In this document: in pieces, positions 34,285 to 43,637 of the stretch
Position numbering within the stretch: the stretch's first letter is position 1
Layout of the letters: each line of letters begins with the position of its first letter
The notes under the pieces: generated by a model
Seen by the model: the letters and a program-made list of their open reading frames with translations, nothing else
The model's database searches: none
Told to the model about the DNA's origin: nothing
Made by a program: the position numbers and the translations under genes
From: Bog-756 sp963738545
Lineage (GTDB): Bacteria; Actinomycetota; Acidimicrobiia; Acidimicrobiales; RAAP-2
Assembly: GCA_963738545.1 (NCBI GenBank)
Contig: CAVTXA010000009.1
Coordinates: 1-64,000, forward strand
DNA length: 64,000 nucleotides
Direction of reading: 5' to 3'

Positions 34285-35133
34285 ATGCGCATTCGCTTCC
34301 GTTTCGCCAAGCTCGGCAAGATCCGCTTCACCAGCCAGCGCGACGTGGCCCGCATGTGGGAGCGCGCCCTGCGCCGCGCCACCCTGCCGCTGGCCTACAC
34401 CGAGGGATTCTCGCCCCGACCCCAGCTGAGCTTCGGCCTGGCGCTGCCCACCGGCTGCGAGTCCCTGGCCGAGTACCTCGACGTCGTGCTCGACGACGCC
34501 CGGCCCGAGACCGCCGGGGTGGCGTTGGCTGCCCTGCCCGCCCGACTGTCCGGACTGCTGCCCGAGGGCATCGACGTGGAGGCAGCGGCCCTGGTCGAGC
34601 GTCGGGACGGCTCCCTCCAACAGCAGGTCACGTCGTGCACGTGGACCATGTGGCTCGCCGGGATGAGCGAGGACGCCCTGGCCGCACGGGTGGAGGCCCT
34701 GCTGGCTGCGGACTCGGTCCCCATCACGCGTGAGCGCAAGGGCCGTCAGGAGCAGGACGACCTGCGACCGTCGGTCCTCTCGCTGGCCGTGGACCGGGGT
34801 CCGTCCGGCCCGGCGTCGGACCGGGTACCGTCCGGGGGGATCCCCACCCGGCCCTCGGTCGCCGTGGTGGCCGAACTGGCCTGCCAGCCCCGTGGTGTCC
34901 GACCCATCGAGTTGGTGAGGGGACTGATCGCCGTCTCCGGCCGTGCGGCCGACGACGGAGTGGAAGAAGCGCCCGGCCGAGACGGCCTCGGCACGGGAGT
35001 CCCGGTCCTCGACCGGGCATGCAGAACGCAGCAATGGATCGAGCGCGACGGCCGACGGGAGGAGCCTCTCGTCAGCGGGGGGATCATCCCCGGCGCCGAC
35101 CGCGCCGTGCACGCCCTCGAGCGTGCCTCATGA
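34285..35133 (+). CDS. TIGR03936/DUF2344 protein
   Basis: 282 residues. The start MRIRFRFAKLGKIRFTSQRDVARMWERALRRA and LPLAYTEGFSPRPQLSFGLALPTGCES are the signature of DUF2344, which in other bacteria is fused to or follows the TIGR03960 radical SAM protein. The C-terminal 120 residues are variable and end with RTQQWIERDGRR. It starts one base after the previous stop, so the two products are probably partners. The biochemical role is unknown. Confidence 0.88.
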   Translation: MRIRFRFAKLGKIRFTSQRDVARMWERALRRATLPLAYTEGFSPRPQLSFGLALPTGCESLAEYLDVVLDDARPETAGVALAALPARLSGLLPEGIDVEAAALVERRDGSLQQQVTSCTWTMWLAGMSEDALAARVEALLAADSVPITRERKGRQEQDDLRPSVLSLAVDRGPSGPASDRVPSGGIPTRPSVAVVAELACQPRGVRPIELVRGLIAVSGRAADDGVEEAPGRDGLGTGVPVLDRACRTQQWIERDGRREEPLVSGGIIPGADRAVHALERAS

Positions 35134-35154
35134 GCAGTATCGGAAGGGAATTCG

Positions 35155-37230
35155 ATGTCAGATGGAGCAACCGGGCAACCGGTGGAGGTCCCGGCGGATG
35201 CGCCCGGATCGTCGACCGCGTCCCGAACCACGTCAGGGCCCGCCGGAACGGCGGGAAACACCGGATCGACCCCGGAGGGCCGCCCCGAGGGTGACCGCTC
35301 CGGTCCGGGTGCCGACTCCGGACCGGGTGGGGAAGAAGGGTCCGCCCGGGGAAGCGCACCCAACCGCCGGCGCCGCGGGTCACGGGGAGGCCGCGGGCGG
35401 GGGCGTCCGGCCGGATCCGACCCGACCGCCGAGCCGGGTGAGGCCGATCCGTCGGCGTCGTCGGACGAGGGTGCGCGGGCGTCGGCCGAACCCGCGCAAC
35501 CCGCAGCGACACGAGCGGCTCCGTCGGCTCCGGTGGGCGCCTCAGAGCCAGGTGCATCGGTTGCGGCGACTGGGGCGTCGATCAGCGACGTGAGCGCGCC
35601 TCCTCGAGCGGTTCCGGAGCGTCCGAAGATCGGTGACACCCGCCCGGCCCGCCCACCCGTGGGCACGGGCGCCGCCGCGTCCGGGGAACCAGCTGAGGCC
35701 GTGCCCACCGGGGGGTCGTCAGGCTCGCGGAACCAGGGCCGATCGTCGGGAGGGGGCCGGTCCCGCTCGCGGCACGGCTCCGGGGAGAAGACCGGTGCCG
35801 ACCGTGCCACCACCGCCACGACCGAGGCGGCGGTGGTCGCCGCCAACGGCTCGGGCGGGGGCACCAACGGCCGGAGCGGTTCGGGGGGGAAGCCCCGGGC
35901 CGACAACAACGGCCCGAAGACCGAGGGGCGTCGGGGGGGTCGCGAACGCCGGGGCAAGGCGGTCGGCCGCTACATGATCTGCGTGCACGTACGCCCCGAG
36001 ATGACCCAGATCGCCCTCCTCGAGGGGCGCACCCTGGTGGAGCACTACATCTCCCGGGCCTCCGACGACGCCACCCAGATCGACGGCAACATCTACCGGG
36101 GCCGGGTCCAGAACGTGCTGCCCGGCATGGAGGCGGCCTTCATCGACATCGGGACGCCGAAGAACGCCGTCCTCTACCACGGCGACGTACGCTACGACAC
36201 CGACGACGTGGAGTCCCCCTCGTCGGGCCAGCCCCGGATCGAGCAGCTGCTGCGCCCGGGCCAGACCATCCTCTGCCAGGTGACCAAGAACCCCATCGGG
36301 GCCAAGGGCGCCCGGCTCACCCAAGAGGTGTCGATCCCCGGGCGGTTCGTGGTCCTCGTCCCCAACAGCACCGCGTACGGCATCTCCAAGCGTCTGGAGG
36401 ACGCCGAGCGCAAGCGGCTGCGTCGCATCGTCGACGCCGTCCGGCCCGAGGGCCACGGGCTGATCGTCCGTACGGCGGCCGCCGGGGCGAGCGCCGAGGA
36501 GCTGGGCAACGACGTCGAGCGCCTGGTGGAGCAGTGGGAGGCCATCGCCTCCCAGGCCACCAAGGGCCAGGGCCCGGCTCTGCTCTACCGCGAGCCGGCC
36601 ATCGCCGTCCGGGTCATCCGCGAGGAGCTCAACCGCGAGTACCGGGCGGTGGTCATCGACGACCTGGCCCTCTACGAGCAGGTGCGCGACTACGTGGGCG
36701 CCGTCAACCCCGAACTGGCCGACCGGGTGGAGTATTTCGACCCCGAGGCCGAGGCCCTGCCGGTGTTCGAGCGGTACCACGTCCACGAGCAGCTCCACAA
36801 GGCGCTGGACCGCAAGGTCTTCCTGCCGTCGGGGGGCTCACTGGTCATCGACCGGACCGAGGCCCTCACCGTCATCGACGTCAACACGGGGAAGAACGTG
36901 GGGACCACCAACCTGGAGGAGACCGTCTACCGGAACAACCTGGAGGCGGCCGAGGAGGTGGCCCGCCAGCTGCGGCTGCGGGACATCGGGGGGATCATCG
37001 TCATCGACTTCATCGACATGGAGATCCGGGAGAACCGGGACAAGGTGGGCTCGGCCCTGCGCTCCGCCCTGGCCCGGGACAAGACCCGCACCCAGGTCTT
37101 CGACATCTCCGAGCTGGGTCTTGTCGAGATGACCAGGAAGCGGGTGTCCGAGGGCCTGATCGAGTCCATGTCCACCACCTGTGAGGTGTGCGGGGGACGT
37201 GGCATCGTCTTCGACGATCCGGAGCTGTGA
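35155..37230 (+). CDS. Ribonuclease E/G family endoribonuclease
   Basis: 691 residues. The first 270 or so are a disordered Gly/Arg/Ala-rich extension, as in actinobacterial RNase E. The S1 domain follows (NIYRGRVQNVLPGMEAAFIDIG near 318-339). The catalytic DNase-I-like part has LTVIDVNTGKNVG and GGIIVIDFIDM with both metal-binding Asp, and the Zn-link CEVCGGRG sits at the end. There is no C-terminal scaffold. It initiates mRNA decay and rRNA processing. GGAAGGGAATTCG before the ATG is a reasonable ribosome binding site. Its place directly before rplU-rpmA is a common bacterial arrangement. Confidence 0.94.
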   Translation: MSDGATGQPVEVPADAPGSSTASRTTSGPAGTAGNTGSTPEGRPEGDRSGPGADSGPGGEEGSARGSAPNRRRRGSRGGRGRGRPAGSDPTAEPGEADPSASSDEGARASAEPAQPAATRAAPSAPVGASEPGASVAATGASISDVSAPPRAVPERPKIGDTRPARPPVGTGAAASGEPAEAVPTGGSSGSRNQGRSSGGGRSRSRHGSGEKTGADRATTATTEAAVVAANGSGGGTNGRSGSGGKPRADNNGPKTEGRRGGRERRGKAVGRYMICVHVRPEMTQIALLEGRTLVEHYISRASDDATQIDGNIYRGRVQNVLPGMEAAFIDIGTPKNAVLYHGDVRYDTDDVESPSSGQPRIEQLLRPGQTILCQVTKNPIGAKGARLTQEVSIPGRFVVLVPNSTAYGISKRLEDAERKRLRRIVDAVRPEGHGLIVRTAAAGASAEELGNDVERLVEQWEAIASQATKGQGPALLYREPAIAVRVIREELNREYRAVVIDDLALYEQVRDYVGAVNPELADRVEYFDPEAEALPVFERYHVHEQLHKALDRKVFLPSGGSLVIDRTEALTVIDVNTGKNVGTTNLEETVYRNNLEAAEEVARQLRLRDIGGIIVIDFIDMEIRENRDKVGSALRSALARDKTRTQVFDISELGLVEMTRKRVSEGLIESMSTTCEVCGGRGIVFDDPEL

Positions 37231-37253
37231 CCGCCATCTCGCCCTAGTGGAGT

Positions 37254-37288
37254 CCGCCCTGTAGTCCGAGCGGTGACCGCCCTGTAGT
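37254..37288. repeat. Two 12-bp direct repeats before rplU
   Basis: CCGCCCTGTAGT occurs at 37254-37265 and 37277-37288, with 11 bp between. The second copy runs into the TAGAGT -10 candidate. This could be a small duplication or a pair of binding sites. Confidence 0.5.
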
Positions 37289-37293
37289 AGAGT
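37288..37293 (+). promoter_or_regulatory. -10 (TAGAGT) of rplU
   Basis: TAGAGT ends 9 nt before the rplU ATG at 37303; there is no Shine-Dalgarno, so rplU-rpmA is probably a leaderless message. Confidence 0.5.
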
Positions 37294-37302
37294 CGCATCC
37301 CT

Positions 37303-37617
37303 ATGTACGCCGTGATCAAAACCGGAGGAAAGCAGGAGCGGGTGGCCGAGGGCCAGACGCTCCGGGTCGAGCTGCTCGGGGAGACCCCGGGCTCGGAGGT
37401 GACCTTCACCCCGGTCCTGGTGGTCGACGGTGACACCGTCCTGGCCACCCCGGCCCAGCTGGAGGGTTCGTCGGTCACGGCCACGGTGGTGGGCGAGGAG
37501 CTCGGTCCCAAGATCCGGGGCTTCACCTACAAGAACAAGTCCAACCAGAGCACCCGCTGGGGTCACCGGCAGCGGTACTCCACCATCGCCATCACGGCGA
37601 TCAGCGCGGCCGGCTAG
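37303..37617 (+). CDS. rplU: 50S ribosomal protein bL21
   Basis: 104 residues, standard length. It begins MYAVIKTGGKQERVAEGQ and ends with the conserved GFTYKNKSNQSTRWGHRQRYS rRNA-binding region. It is followed 37 bp later by rpmA, the invariant L21-L27 order. Confidence 0.97.
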   Translation: MYAVIKTGGKQERVAEGQTLRVELLGETPGSEVTFTPVLVVDGDTVLATPAQLEGSSVTATVVGEELGPKIRGFTYKNKSNQSTRWGHRQRYSTIAITAISAAG

Positions 37618-37654
37618 AGCCGCCCGGAACGATCGAGAGTCAAGGAGCACTTCG

Positions 37655-37915
<261 letters not shown>

Positions 37916-38000
37916 CGCCCGGACCGCCACCGTCGGCGCCCTCACCGGCCTGACGCGCAACGTTCACCGGGCGACGCGGCCGTCGGGCCGACCCAGACGG

Positions 38001-38006
38001 TACGCT
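38001..38006 (+). promoter_or_regulatory. Leaderless -10 (TACGCT) of the tyrosine phosphatase gene
   Basis: TACGCT ends 7 nt before the ATG at 38014 with no ribosome binding site. Confidence 0.6.
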
Positions 38007-38013
38007 CCCGGTC

Positions 38014-38799
38014 ATGGCCAGCCCCGACACCCTCGCCGCGGGTACGCCCCGGCCCGAACCCACCCGGGCCCTCGCCTTCCAGGGGTGCGTCAACTTCCGT
38101 GACCTGGGTGGCTACACCACGGCGGACGGCATGGCCGTCGGCTGGCGCCGGCTGTTCCGGGCCGACGGGTTGCACCGGCTGACCGAGGCCGACCGGAGCC
38201 AGCTGATCGACCTCGGGGTGGCCACCGTCATCGACCTGCGGACCGTCGACGAGGCGGAGCAGCGGGGAAGGTTCCCGGTGGAGGAGGTCCCGGTGCGCTA
38301 CGTGGACCTGCCCCTCACCGACGTCCTGCCCACCACCGAGGAGATGCCCTCCTGGGCCGAGGCCTCCTACGTCGCCTCGCGCTACGCCCTGATGGTCTCC
38401 GAGGGGGCTCCCGCCCTGACCGGCGCCTTTGCCGCCCTGGCTTCGGGCGGCTCGCTCCCGGCCGTCTTCCACTGCAGCGCCGGCAAGGACCGCACCGGGG
38501 TACTCTCGGCCCTGATCCTGGCCTTCCTCGGGGTGCCCGACGAGACCATCGTCGCCGACTACACCCTGTCCGGCCCGGCCATGGAGCACCTGCTCGATCG
38601 GCTGAAGGCCGAGTATCCCGACGCCGTCGAGGACGTGATGCGCTACGCCCCGGCCGTCCTCCAGGTGCGCCCCGAGACCATGGAGGAGTTCCTCGCCTCC
38701 CTACGCCACCGGTACGGGACCTACGAGGACCTGGCCGTGTCGCTGGGCGTCACCGACGCCGTCGCCACCCTGCGCCGGACCGTCCTCGTCCCCGCCTGA
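38014..38799 (+). CDS. Tyrosine/lipid phosphatase (PtpB-like, PF13350 type)
   Basis: 261 residues. The P-loop is HCSAGKDRTGVLSAL (CX5R, with the extra Lys-Asp seen in MptpB-like dual-specificity phosphatases) near 153-167. The N-terminal NFRDLGGYTTADG is the family's opening signature, and VIDLRTVDEAEQRG follows. It removes phosphate from tyrosine or phosphoinositides. It is inserted between rpmA and obgE, which are usually adjacent, and has its own leaderless promoter. Its target is unknown. Confidence 0.9.
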   Translation: MASPDTLAAGTPRPEPTRALAFQGCVNFRDLGGYTTADGMAVGWRRLFRADGLHRLTEADRSQLIDLGVATVIDLRTVDEAEQRGRFPVEEVPVRYVDLPLTDVLPTTEEMPSWAEASYVASRYALMVSEGAPALTGAFAALASGGSLPAVFHCSAGKDRTGVLSALILAFLGVPDETIVADYTLSGPAMEHLLDRLKAEYPDAVEDVMRYAPAVLQVRPETMEEFLASLRHRYGTYEDLAVSLGVTDAVATLRRTVLVPA

Positions 38800-38835
38800 G
38801 GGGACCCCTTCAGGAGGCCGGCCCCGGCCTATCGG

Positions 38836-38841
38836 TAGGAT
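38836..38841 (+). promoter_or_regulatory. Leaderless -10 (TAGGAT) of obgE
   Basis: TAGGAT ends 7 nt before the ATG at 38849. Confidence 0.6.
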
Positions 38842-38848
38842 CCACCCC

Positions 38849-40198
38849 ATGTCCGGCTTCGTCGATGAGGCGCAACTCCACGTGAAGGCCGGTGACGGCG
38901 GCGCCGGGGCGGTGTCCTTCCGGCGGGAGGCCCACGTGGACAAGGGGGGCCCCGACGGCGGCGACGGCGGCCGTGGGGGCAACGTCTGGCTGGTGGCCAG
39001 CCACAACCAGTCCTCGCTCCTCGGCTTCCGGGACCACCCCCACCGGCGGGGCGGCGACGGGGGGCACGGAGGCGGTAAGAAGAAGCACGGGGCCCGGGGC
39101 GACGACCTCGAGGTACCCGTCCCGGTGGGCACCCGGGCCCACGGTCCCGACGGCGAGCTGCTCGTCGACCTGGTCGGGGTGGGCGACCGCTGGCTGGCCG
39201 GGGAAGGCGGGCGCGGGGGCCGGGGCAACGCCAGCTTCCTCACCAACCGGCGCCGGGCACCGGCCTTCGCCGAGCAGGGGGAGAAGGGCCACGAGCAGTG
39301 GTACGACCTCGAGTTGGCCCTGGTGGCCGACGTGGCTCTGGTGGGGCTGCCCAACGTGGGCAAGTCGACCCTCATCTCCCGGATCTCGGCAGCCAAGCCC
39401 AAGATCGCCGACTACCCCTTCACCACCCTCGAGCCCCACTTGGGCGTGGTGCGGGCCGGCGACGGCTCCGACTTCACCGTGGCCGACATCCCCGGGCTGG
39501 TGGAGGGCGCCGCCGAGGGTAAGGGCCTCGGCCACCGGTTCCTCCGCCACATCACCCGGTCACGGGTGCTGGTGGTGCTGGTGGAGCTAGACCCGGTCAC
39601 CGGCGTTCCGCCCGCCGACCAGCTGGCCATCCTGCTCACCGAACTCGGCCGCTACCAGCCCGATCTCCTCGACCGCCCCCGGGTCGTGGTGGGATCCAAG
39701 GCCGACATGGTCGGCTTCGGGGCCACCGCCGGGGCGACCGACGGCACCGACGGCACCGACGGCACCGACGCCGAGGGTCCCGGGCCCTTCGCCCCCGACC
39801 TGGTCATCTCGGCGGTCACCGGGGCGGGCATCCGCGAGCTGGTGGGTCGCCTCAGCCAGCTGGTGGACGAGGCCCGGGTCGAGGCCCCCGAGGCGGACTC
39901 GACCATCGTGATCCACCATCCCCTGCCCGAGGGGTTCTCCGTGGAGCGGCTCGGCGAAGGCGAGTTCCGGGTGGTGGGCCGGGTGGCCGAGCGGGTCGTG
40001 GCCCTCAACGACCTGACCACCGACGAGGCCGCCGACTACGTGCAGGGCCGGCTGCGGCGGATCGGGGTGGACCGGGCCCTGGCCCGGGCCGGGGCCCGTG
40101 ACGGCGACGAGGTCCACATCGGGACGCTGTCGTTCACCTGGTACCGGGACCAGCCCGAGTTCACCGGGCAGCCGGCCTCCCGGCGCAAGCGGTCGTGA
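38849..40198 (+). CDS. obgE: GTPase Obg
   Basis: 449 residues. The glycine-rich Obg fold fills 1-155 (VKAGDGGAGAVSF, DGGDGGRGG, GEGGRGGRGNASF). The G domain has GLPNVGKST (G1), DYPFTTLEP (G2) and DIPGLVEGAAEGKGLG (G3). The G4 motif reads SKAD instead of NKxD. A low-complexity TDGTDGTDGTD insert sits between G4 and G5. The C-terminal OCT domain covers about 355-435. It is a ribosome-assembly and stringent-response GTPase. proB starts inside its stop (GTGA), so obgE-proB is one unit. Confidence 0.96.
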   Translation: MSGFVDEAQLHVKAGDGGAGAVSFRREAHVDKGGPDGGDGGRGGNVWLVASHNQSSLLGFRDHPHRRGGDGGHGGGKKKHGARGDDLEVPVPVGTRAHGPDGELLVDLVGVGDRWLAGEGGRGGRGNASFLTNRRRAPAFAEQGEKGHEQWYDLELALVADVALVGLPNVGKSTLISRISAAKPKIADYPFTTLEPHLGVVRAGDGSDFTVADIPGLVEGAAEGKGLGHRFLRHITRSRVLVVLVELDPVTGVPPADQLAILLTELGRYQPDLLDRPRVVVGSKADMVGFGATAGATDGTDGTDGTDAEGPGPFAPDLVISAVTGAGIRELVGRLSQLVDEARVEAPEADSTIVIHHPLPEGFSVERLGEGEFRVVGRVAERVVALNDLTTDEAADYVQGRLRRIGVDRALARAGARDGDEVHIGTLSFTWYRDQPEFTGQPASRRKRS

Positions 40199-41316
40199 CC
40201 GCCACCACCCCGGCCACCACCACCGGGACCGTGGTGGTCAAGATCGGCACGTCATCGCTCACCACCGCCGAGGGTGGGGTGGACGCCGCCGCCATCGAGA
40301 AGCTGGCCGCCGAGGTGGCCGGGGCGCGCCGGGCCGGCCACCGGGTGGTCGTGGTGAGCTCGGGGGCCATCGCCGCCGGGTGGGGTGCCCTGGCCCCGGA
40401 CCGCCGCCGTCCCTCGGACCTGGCCACCCTCCAGGCCGTGGCCGCCGTGGGCCAACATCGACTGATGCAGGTCTGGAGCCACTCCCTCGAGCAACACGGC
40501 CTGGTGGCCGGCCAGGTGCTCTTGGCCCCACTCGACTTCGTGCACCGCAGCCAGTACCTCCACGCCCGCCAGACCCTGGCCAAGCTGCTGGAGCTGGGTG
40601 TGGTGCCCGTGGTCAACGAGAACGACGCCGTGGCCGACGAGGAGATCCGGTTCGGGGACAACGACCGCCTGGCCGCCCTGGTGGCCCATCTGGTCGGGGC
40701 CGAGGTGCTGGTCCTGTTGACCGACACCGCCGGCCTGCTCACCGAGGACCCCCGCCTCACCAGCACGGGCTCCCTCATCGAGGAGGTGGTCGAGATCGAT
40801 CACGAGCTGGAGCGGATCGCCGGTGGCCCGGGATCCGATCGGGGGAGCGGGGGCATGGGGTCCAAGCTGGCCGCGGCCAAGATCGCCGTGTGGTCGGGGG
40901 TGGAGGCCGTCATCGCTGACGCCTCCCGTCCCGACGTGCTGGCCGCCGTCCTGGCGTCGGCCCCGGCCGTGGGCACCCGCTTCCGGCCGAGGGAGCGCCG
41001 CCTGCCCGCCCGCAAGCTGTGGATCGCCTTCGCCGTCGGATCGTCCGGCACCATCGTGGTCGACCCCGGGGCCCGGCGGGCCCTGGTGGAGCGGGGCCGG
41101 TCCCTGCTCACCGCCGGGGTCCTCTCGACCCGGGGGGGCTTCGCCGTGGACGACGCGGTGGAGATCGCCGACCCCGACGGACAGGTCTTCGCCAAGGGTC
41201 TGGTGGGTCAGTCCGCCGCCGACGTCGACCAGTGGGCCGGACAGCGCTCCGACCAACTGCCCGACGACGTGCCCGCCGAGGTGGTCCACCGGGACGACCT
41301 GGTGGTGTTGGTGTAA
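40195..41316 (+). CDS. proB: Glutamate 5-kinase
   Basis: 373 residues. The amino-acid-kinase domain starts VVVKIGTSSLT and has VVVVSSGAIAAGW, VVNENDAVADEEIRFGDND (glutamate and Mg site) and GSGGMGSKLAAAKIA. A C-terminal PUA domain begins around 280 (LWIAFAVGSSGTIVVD). It phosphorylates glutamate in the first step of proline synthesis and is normally inhibited by proline. The GTG start overlaps the obgE TGA. proA follows after 107 bp with its own promoter. Confidence 0.96.
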   Translation: MTATTPATTTGTVVVKIGTSSLTTAEGGVDAAAIEKLAAEVAGARRAGHRVVVVSSGAIAAGWGALAPDRRRPSDLATLQAVAAVGQHRLMQVWSHSLEQHGLVAGQVLLAPLDFVHRSQYLHARQTLAKLLELGVVPVVNENDAVADEEIRFGDNDRLAALVAHLVGAEVLVLLTDTAGLLTEDPRLTSTGSLIEEVVEIDHELERIAGGPGSDRGSGGMGSKLAAAKIAVWSGVEAVIADASRPDVLAAVLASAPAVGTRFRPRERRLPARKLWIAFAVGSSGTIVVDPGARRALVERGRSLLTAGVLSTRGGFAVDDAVEIADPDGQVFAKGLVGQSAADVDQWAGQRSDQLPDDVPAEVVHRDDLVVLV

Positions 41317-41347
41317 CCACCGGTGCCCGGGGCCCGGGGCCCGGTGG
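41317..41347 (+). terminator. GC hairpin after proB
   Basis: CCACCGG (41317-41323) pairs with CCGGTGG (41341-41347), with a further GCCC/GGGC stem inside, starting at the base after the proB stop. There is no T-run. It separates obgE-proB from the proA promoter. Confidence 0.5.
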
Positions 41348-41411
41348 TGCGGCAGTGGTGCGGCAGCAGGGCCTGAGCAGGCCGGTTCGCCGGGGCCCAC
41401 GGTCCGGCAAG

Positions 41412-41417
41412 TACGCT
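41412..41417 (+). promoter_or_regulatory. Leaderless -10 (TACGCT) of proA
   Basis: TACGCT ends 6 nt before the GTG at 41424. Confidence 0.6.
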
Positions 41418-41423
41418 GACACG

Positions 41424-42680
41424 GTGCCAACGAGCCCATCCACCCCGATGCCCGCCCTGGGGCAGCGCGCCAAGACGGCCAGCCGGCTGGTGGCTCGTGC
41501 CTCCTCGGCCGCCCGTAACGAGGCCCTCCACCGGGCCGCCGAACTGCTGGAGGAGCGCACCGCCGCCATCCTGTCGGCCAACGCCGATGACATGGCCCGG
41601 GCCGAGCGGGCCGGAGCCGACCCGACGTCCCTCGACCGCCTCCGCCTCGACACCCGTCGCCTGGAGGCCATGGCCGACGGACTCCGCACCGTGGCGGGCC
41701 TGCCCGATCCGGTGGGGGAGATCGTCGAGGGCTGGGTCCGTCCCAACGGTCTCCGGGTGGAGCGGGTGCGGGTCCCCCTCGGCGTGGTGGGCATCATCTA
41801 CGAGAACCGTCCCAATGTGACCAGCGACGCCGCCGCCCTGTGCCTGAAGGCGGGCAACGCCGTGCTCCTGCGGGGCTCGTCCTCGGCCATCGACTCCAAC
41901 CGGGCCATCGCCTCGGCCCTGCGGGACGGGTTGGACAAGGCAGGGATGCCGACCGACGCGGTGATCCTGGTGGAGGACACCAGCCGGGACTCGGCGGTGG
42001 CCTTCATGCAGCTCGAGGGGTCCATCGACTGCCTCATCCCGAGGGGTGGGCCCTCCCTGTTGGCCTCGGTGCTCGAACACGCCACCGTGCCCTACGTCCT
42101 CGACGGCGCCGGCAACTGCCACGTCTACGTGGACCGTGCCGCCGACCTGGGCATGGCCGAGTCGATCGTGGTCAACGCCAAGACCCAGCGGCCCGGGGTC
42201 TGCAACAGCGCCGAGACCGTGCTGGTCCACCGGGACGTGGCCGACGCCTTCCTGCCCCGCCTGGCCCGGGGACTGGCCGGTGTCACCCTGCTCGGCGACG
42301 CCCGGGTGCGGTCCGTGCTCCCTGATATCAGCGATGCCACCGACGAGGACTTCGCCACCGAGTTCCTCGGCCTGACTCTGTCGGTGGGGGTGGTCGATGA
42401 CCTCGACGCCGCCATCGACCACATCGCCCGGTTCAGCTCGGGGCACTCCGAGGCCATCGTCACCGGCGACCTGGGGGCGGCCGACCGGTTCACCGCCGAG
42501 GTGGACGCCGCCGCCGTGCTGGTCAACGCCTCCACCCGCTTCATCGACGGCGAGGAGCTCGGCCTGGGAGCGGAGATCGGCATCTCCACCCAGAAGCTCC
42601 ACGCCCGGGGGCCGATGGGACTGGCCGCCCTGACCTCGGTCAAGTACGTGGTCCGGGGCTCCGGCCAGGTGCGGTCATGA
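41424..42680 (+). CDS. proA: Gamma-glutamyl phosphate reductase
   Basis: 418 residues from the GTG next to its promoter. Aldehyde-dehydrogenase-fold landmarks: IIYENRPNVTSDAAALCLKAGN, LRGSSSAIDSN, and the catalytic cysteine in KTQRPGVCNSAETVLVH. VNASTRFIDGEELGLGAEIGIST is the conserved C-terminal stretch. It reduces glutamyl phosphate in proline synthesis. Its end overlaps the MoxR-type gene start (ATGA), so proA is co-transcribed with that accessory pair rather than with nadD as in many actinobacteria. Confidence 0.96.
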   Translation: MPTSPSTPMPALGQRAKTASRLVARASSAARNEALHRAAELLEERTAAILSANADDMARAERAGADPTSLDRLRLDTRRLEAMADGLRTVAGLPDPVGEIVEGWVRPNGLRVERVRVPLGVVGIIYENRPNVTSDAAALCLKAGNAVLLRGSSSAIDSNRAIASALRDGLDKAGMPTDAVILVEDTSRDSAVAFMQLEGSIDCLIPRGGPSLLASVLEHATVPYVLDGAGNCHVYVDRAADLGMAESIVVNAKTQRPGVCNSAETVLVHRDVADAFLPRLARGLAGVTLLGDARVRSVLPDISDATDEDFATEFLGLTLSVGVVDDLDAAIDHIARFSSGHSEAIVTGDLGAADRFTAEVDAAAVLVNASTRFIDGEELGLGAEIGISTQKLHARGPMGLAALTSVKYVVRGSGQVRS

Positions 42681-43621
42681 CCGGCGTGGCCGACCCGGTC
42701 GGCCCCCTGCACTCCACCGAGGAGATCACCACCGGGTTCCCGGTGGCCGGCGCCCCCCGGTTCGACTCCATCGACGCCGTGCGGCAAGGCCTGGCCGGGG
42801 TGGACTACCTGGCCGACGACGGGATCTCCGGGGTGGTCTTCCTGGCCGACCGCCTGGCCAAGCCGGTCCTCGTCGAGGGCCCGGCCGGGACGGGCAAGAC
42901 CGAGCTGGCCAAGTCGGTGGCCCGCCTCACCGGGAGCCGGCTCATCCGGCTCCAGTGCTACGAGGGCCTCGACGAGTCCAAGGCCCTCTACGAGTGGAAC
43001 TACAAAAAGCAGCTGCTGCGCATCCAGGCCGACTCCGGCCAGTCGTGGGAGCAGCTCGAAGACGACATCTTCAGCGAGGAGTTCCTGCTCACCCGCCCGC
43101 TGCTGGAGGCCATCCGCTCCCCGGAGCCGGTGGTGCTCCTGGTGGACGAGGTGGACCGGGTGGAGCTCGAGACCGAGGCCCTCCTCCTCGAGATCCTCTC
43201 GGAGTATCAGGTGTCCATCCCCGAGCTGGGCACCGTGCGGGCCACCCAGATCCCGCTGGTCTTCCTGACCTCCAACAACACCCGCGAGCTGTCCGAGGCC
43301 CTCAAGCGGCGGTGCCTGTACCTGCACATCGACTACCCGCAGCTGGACCGGGAGCGGGCCATCATCGAGACCCGGGTGCCGGGCATCAGCCAGTCGCTGG
43401 CCGACCAGGTGGCCCGGATCGTGCGCTCCATCCGGACCCTGGACCTGAAGAAGGACCCCTCGGTGTCCGAGACCCTGGACTGGGCCCGCACCCTCGTGGT
43501 GCTCGGGGTGGAGTCGATCGACGTGGAGCAGGCCCGCGACACGCTGCACATCCTGCTCAAGTACCAGACGGACATCGAGCGGGCCGCCAAGGAGCTGGCC
43601 GGGGTGGAGTCACCCGACTGA
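42677..43621 (+). CDS. MoxR-family AAA+ ATPase (CoxD-like)
   Basis: 314 residues. Walker A is GPAGTGKTELAKS; Walker B VVLLVDEVDRVELETE; sensor 1 PLVFLTSNNTRELSEAL followed by the Arg finger region RRCLYLHIDYP. The stretch LQCYEGLDESKALYEWNYKKQLL is typical of the CoxD/MoxR subgroup. MoxR ATPases act as chaperones that insert metals or remodel complexes together with a VWA protein, which here is the next gene, 16 bp away. No CO dehydrogenase or methanol dehydrogenase genes are present, so the client is unknown. Confidence 0.92.
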   Translation: MTGVADPVGPLHSTEEITTGFPVAGAPRFDSIDAVRQGLAGVDYLADDGISGVVFLADRLAKPVLVEGPAGTGKTELAKSVARLTGSRLIRLQCYEGLDESKALYEWNYKKQLLRIQADSGQSWEQLEDDIFSEEFLLTRPLLEAIRSPEPVVLLVDEVDRVELETEALLLEILSEYQVSIPELGTVRATQIPLVFLTSNNTRELSEALKRRCLYLHIDYPQLDRERAIIETRVPGISQSLADQVARIVRSIRTLDLKKDPSVSETLDWARTLVVLGVESIDVEQARDTLHILLKYQTDIERAAKELAGVESPD

Positions 43622-43637
43622 GGTCGGGGACCGCGCC

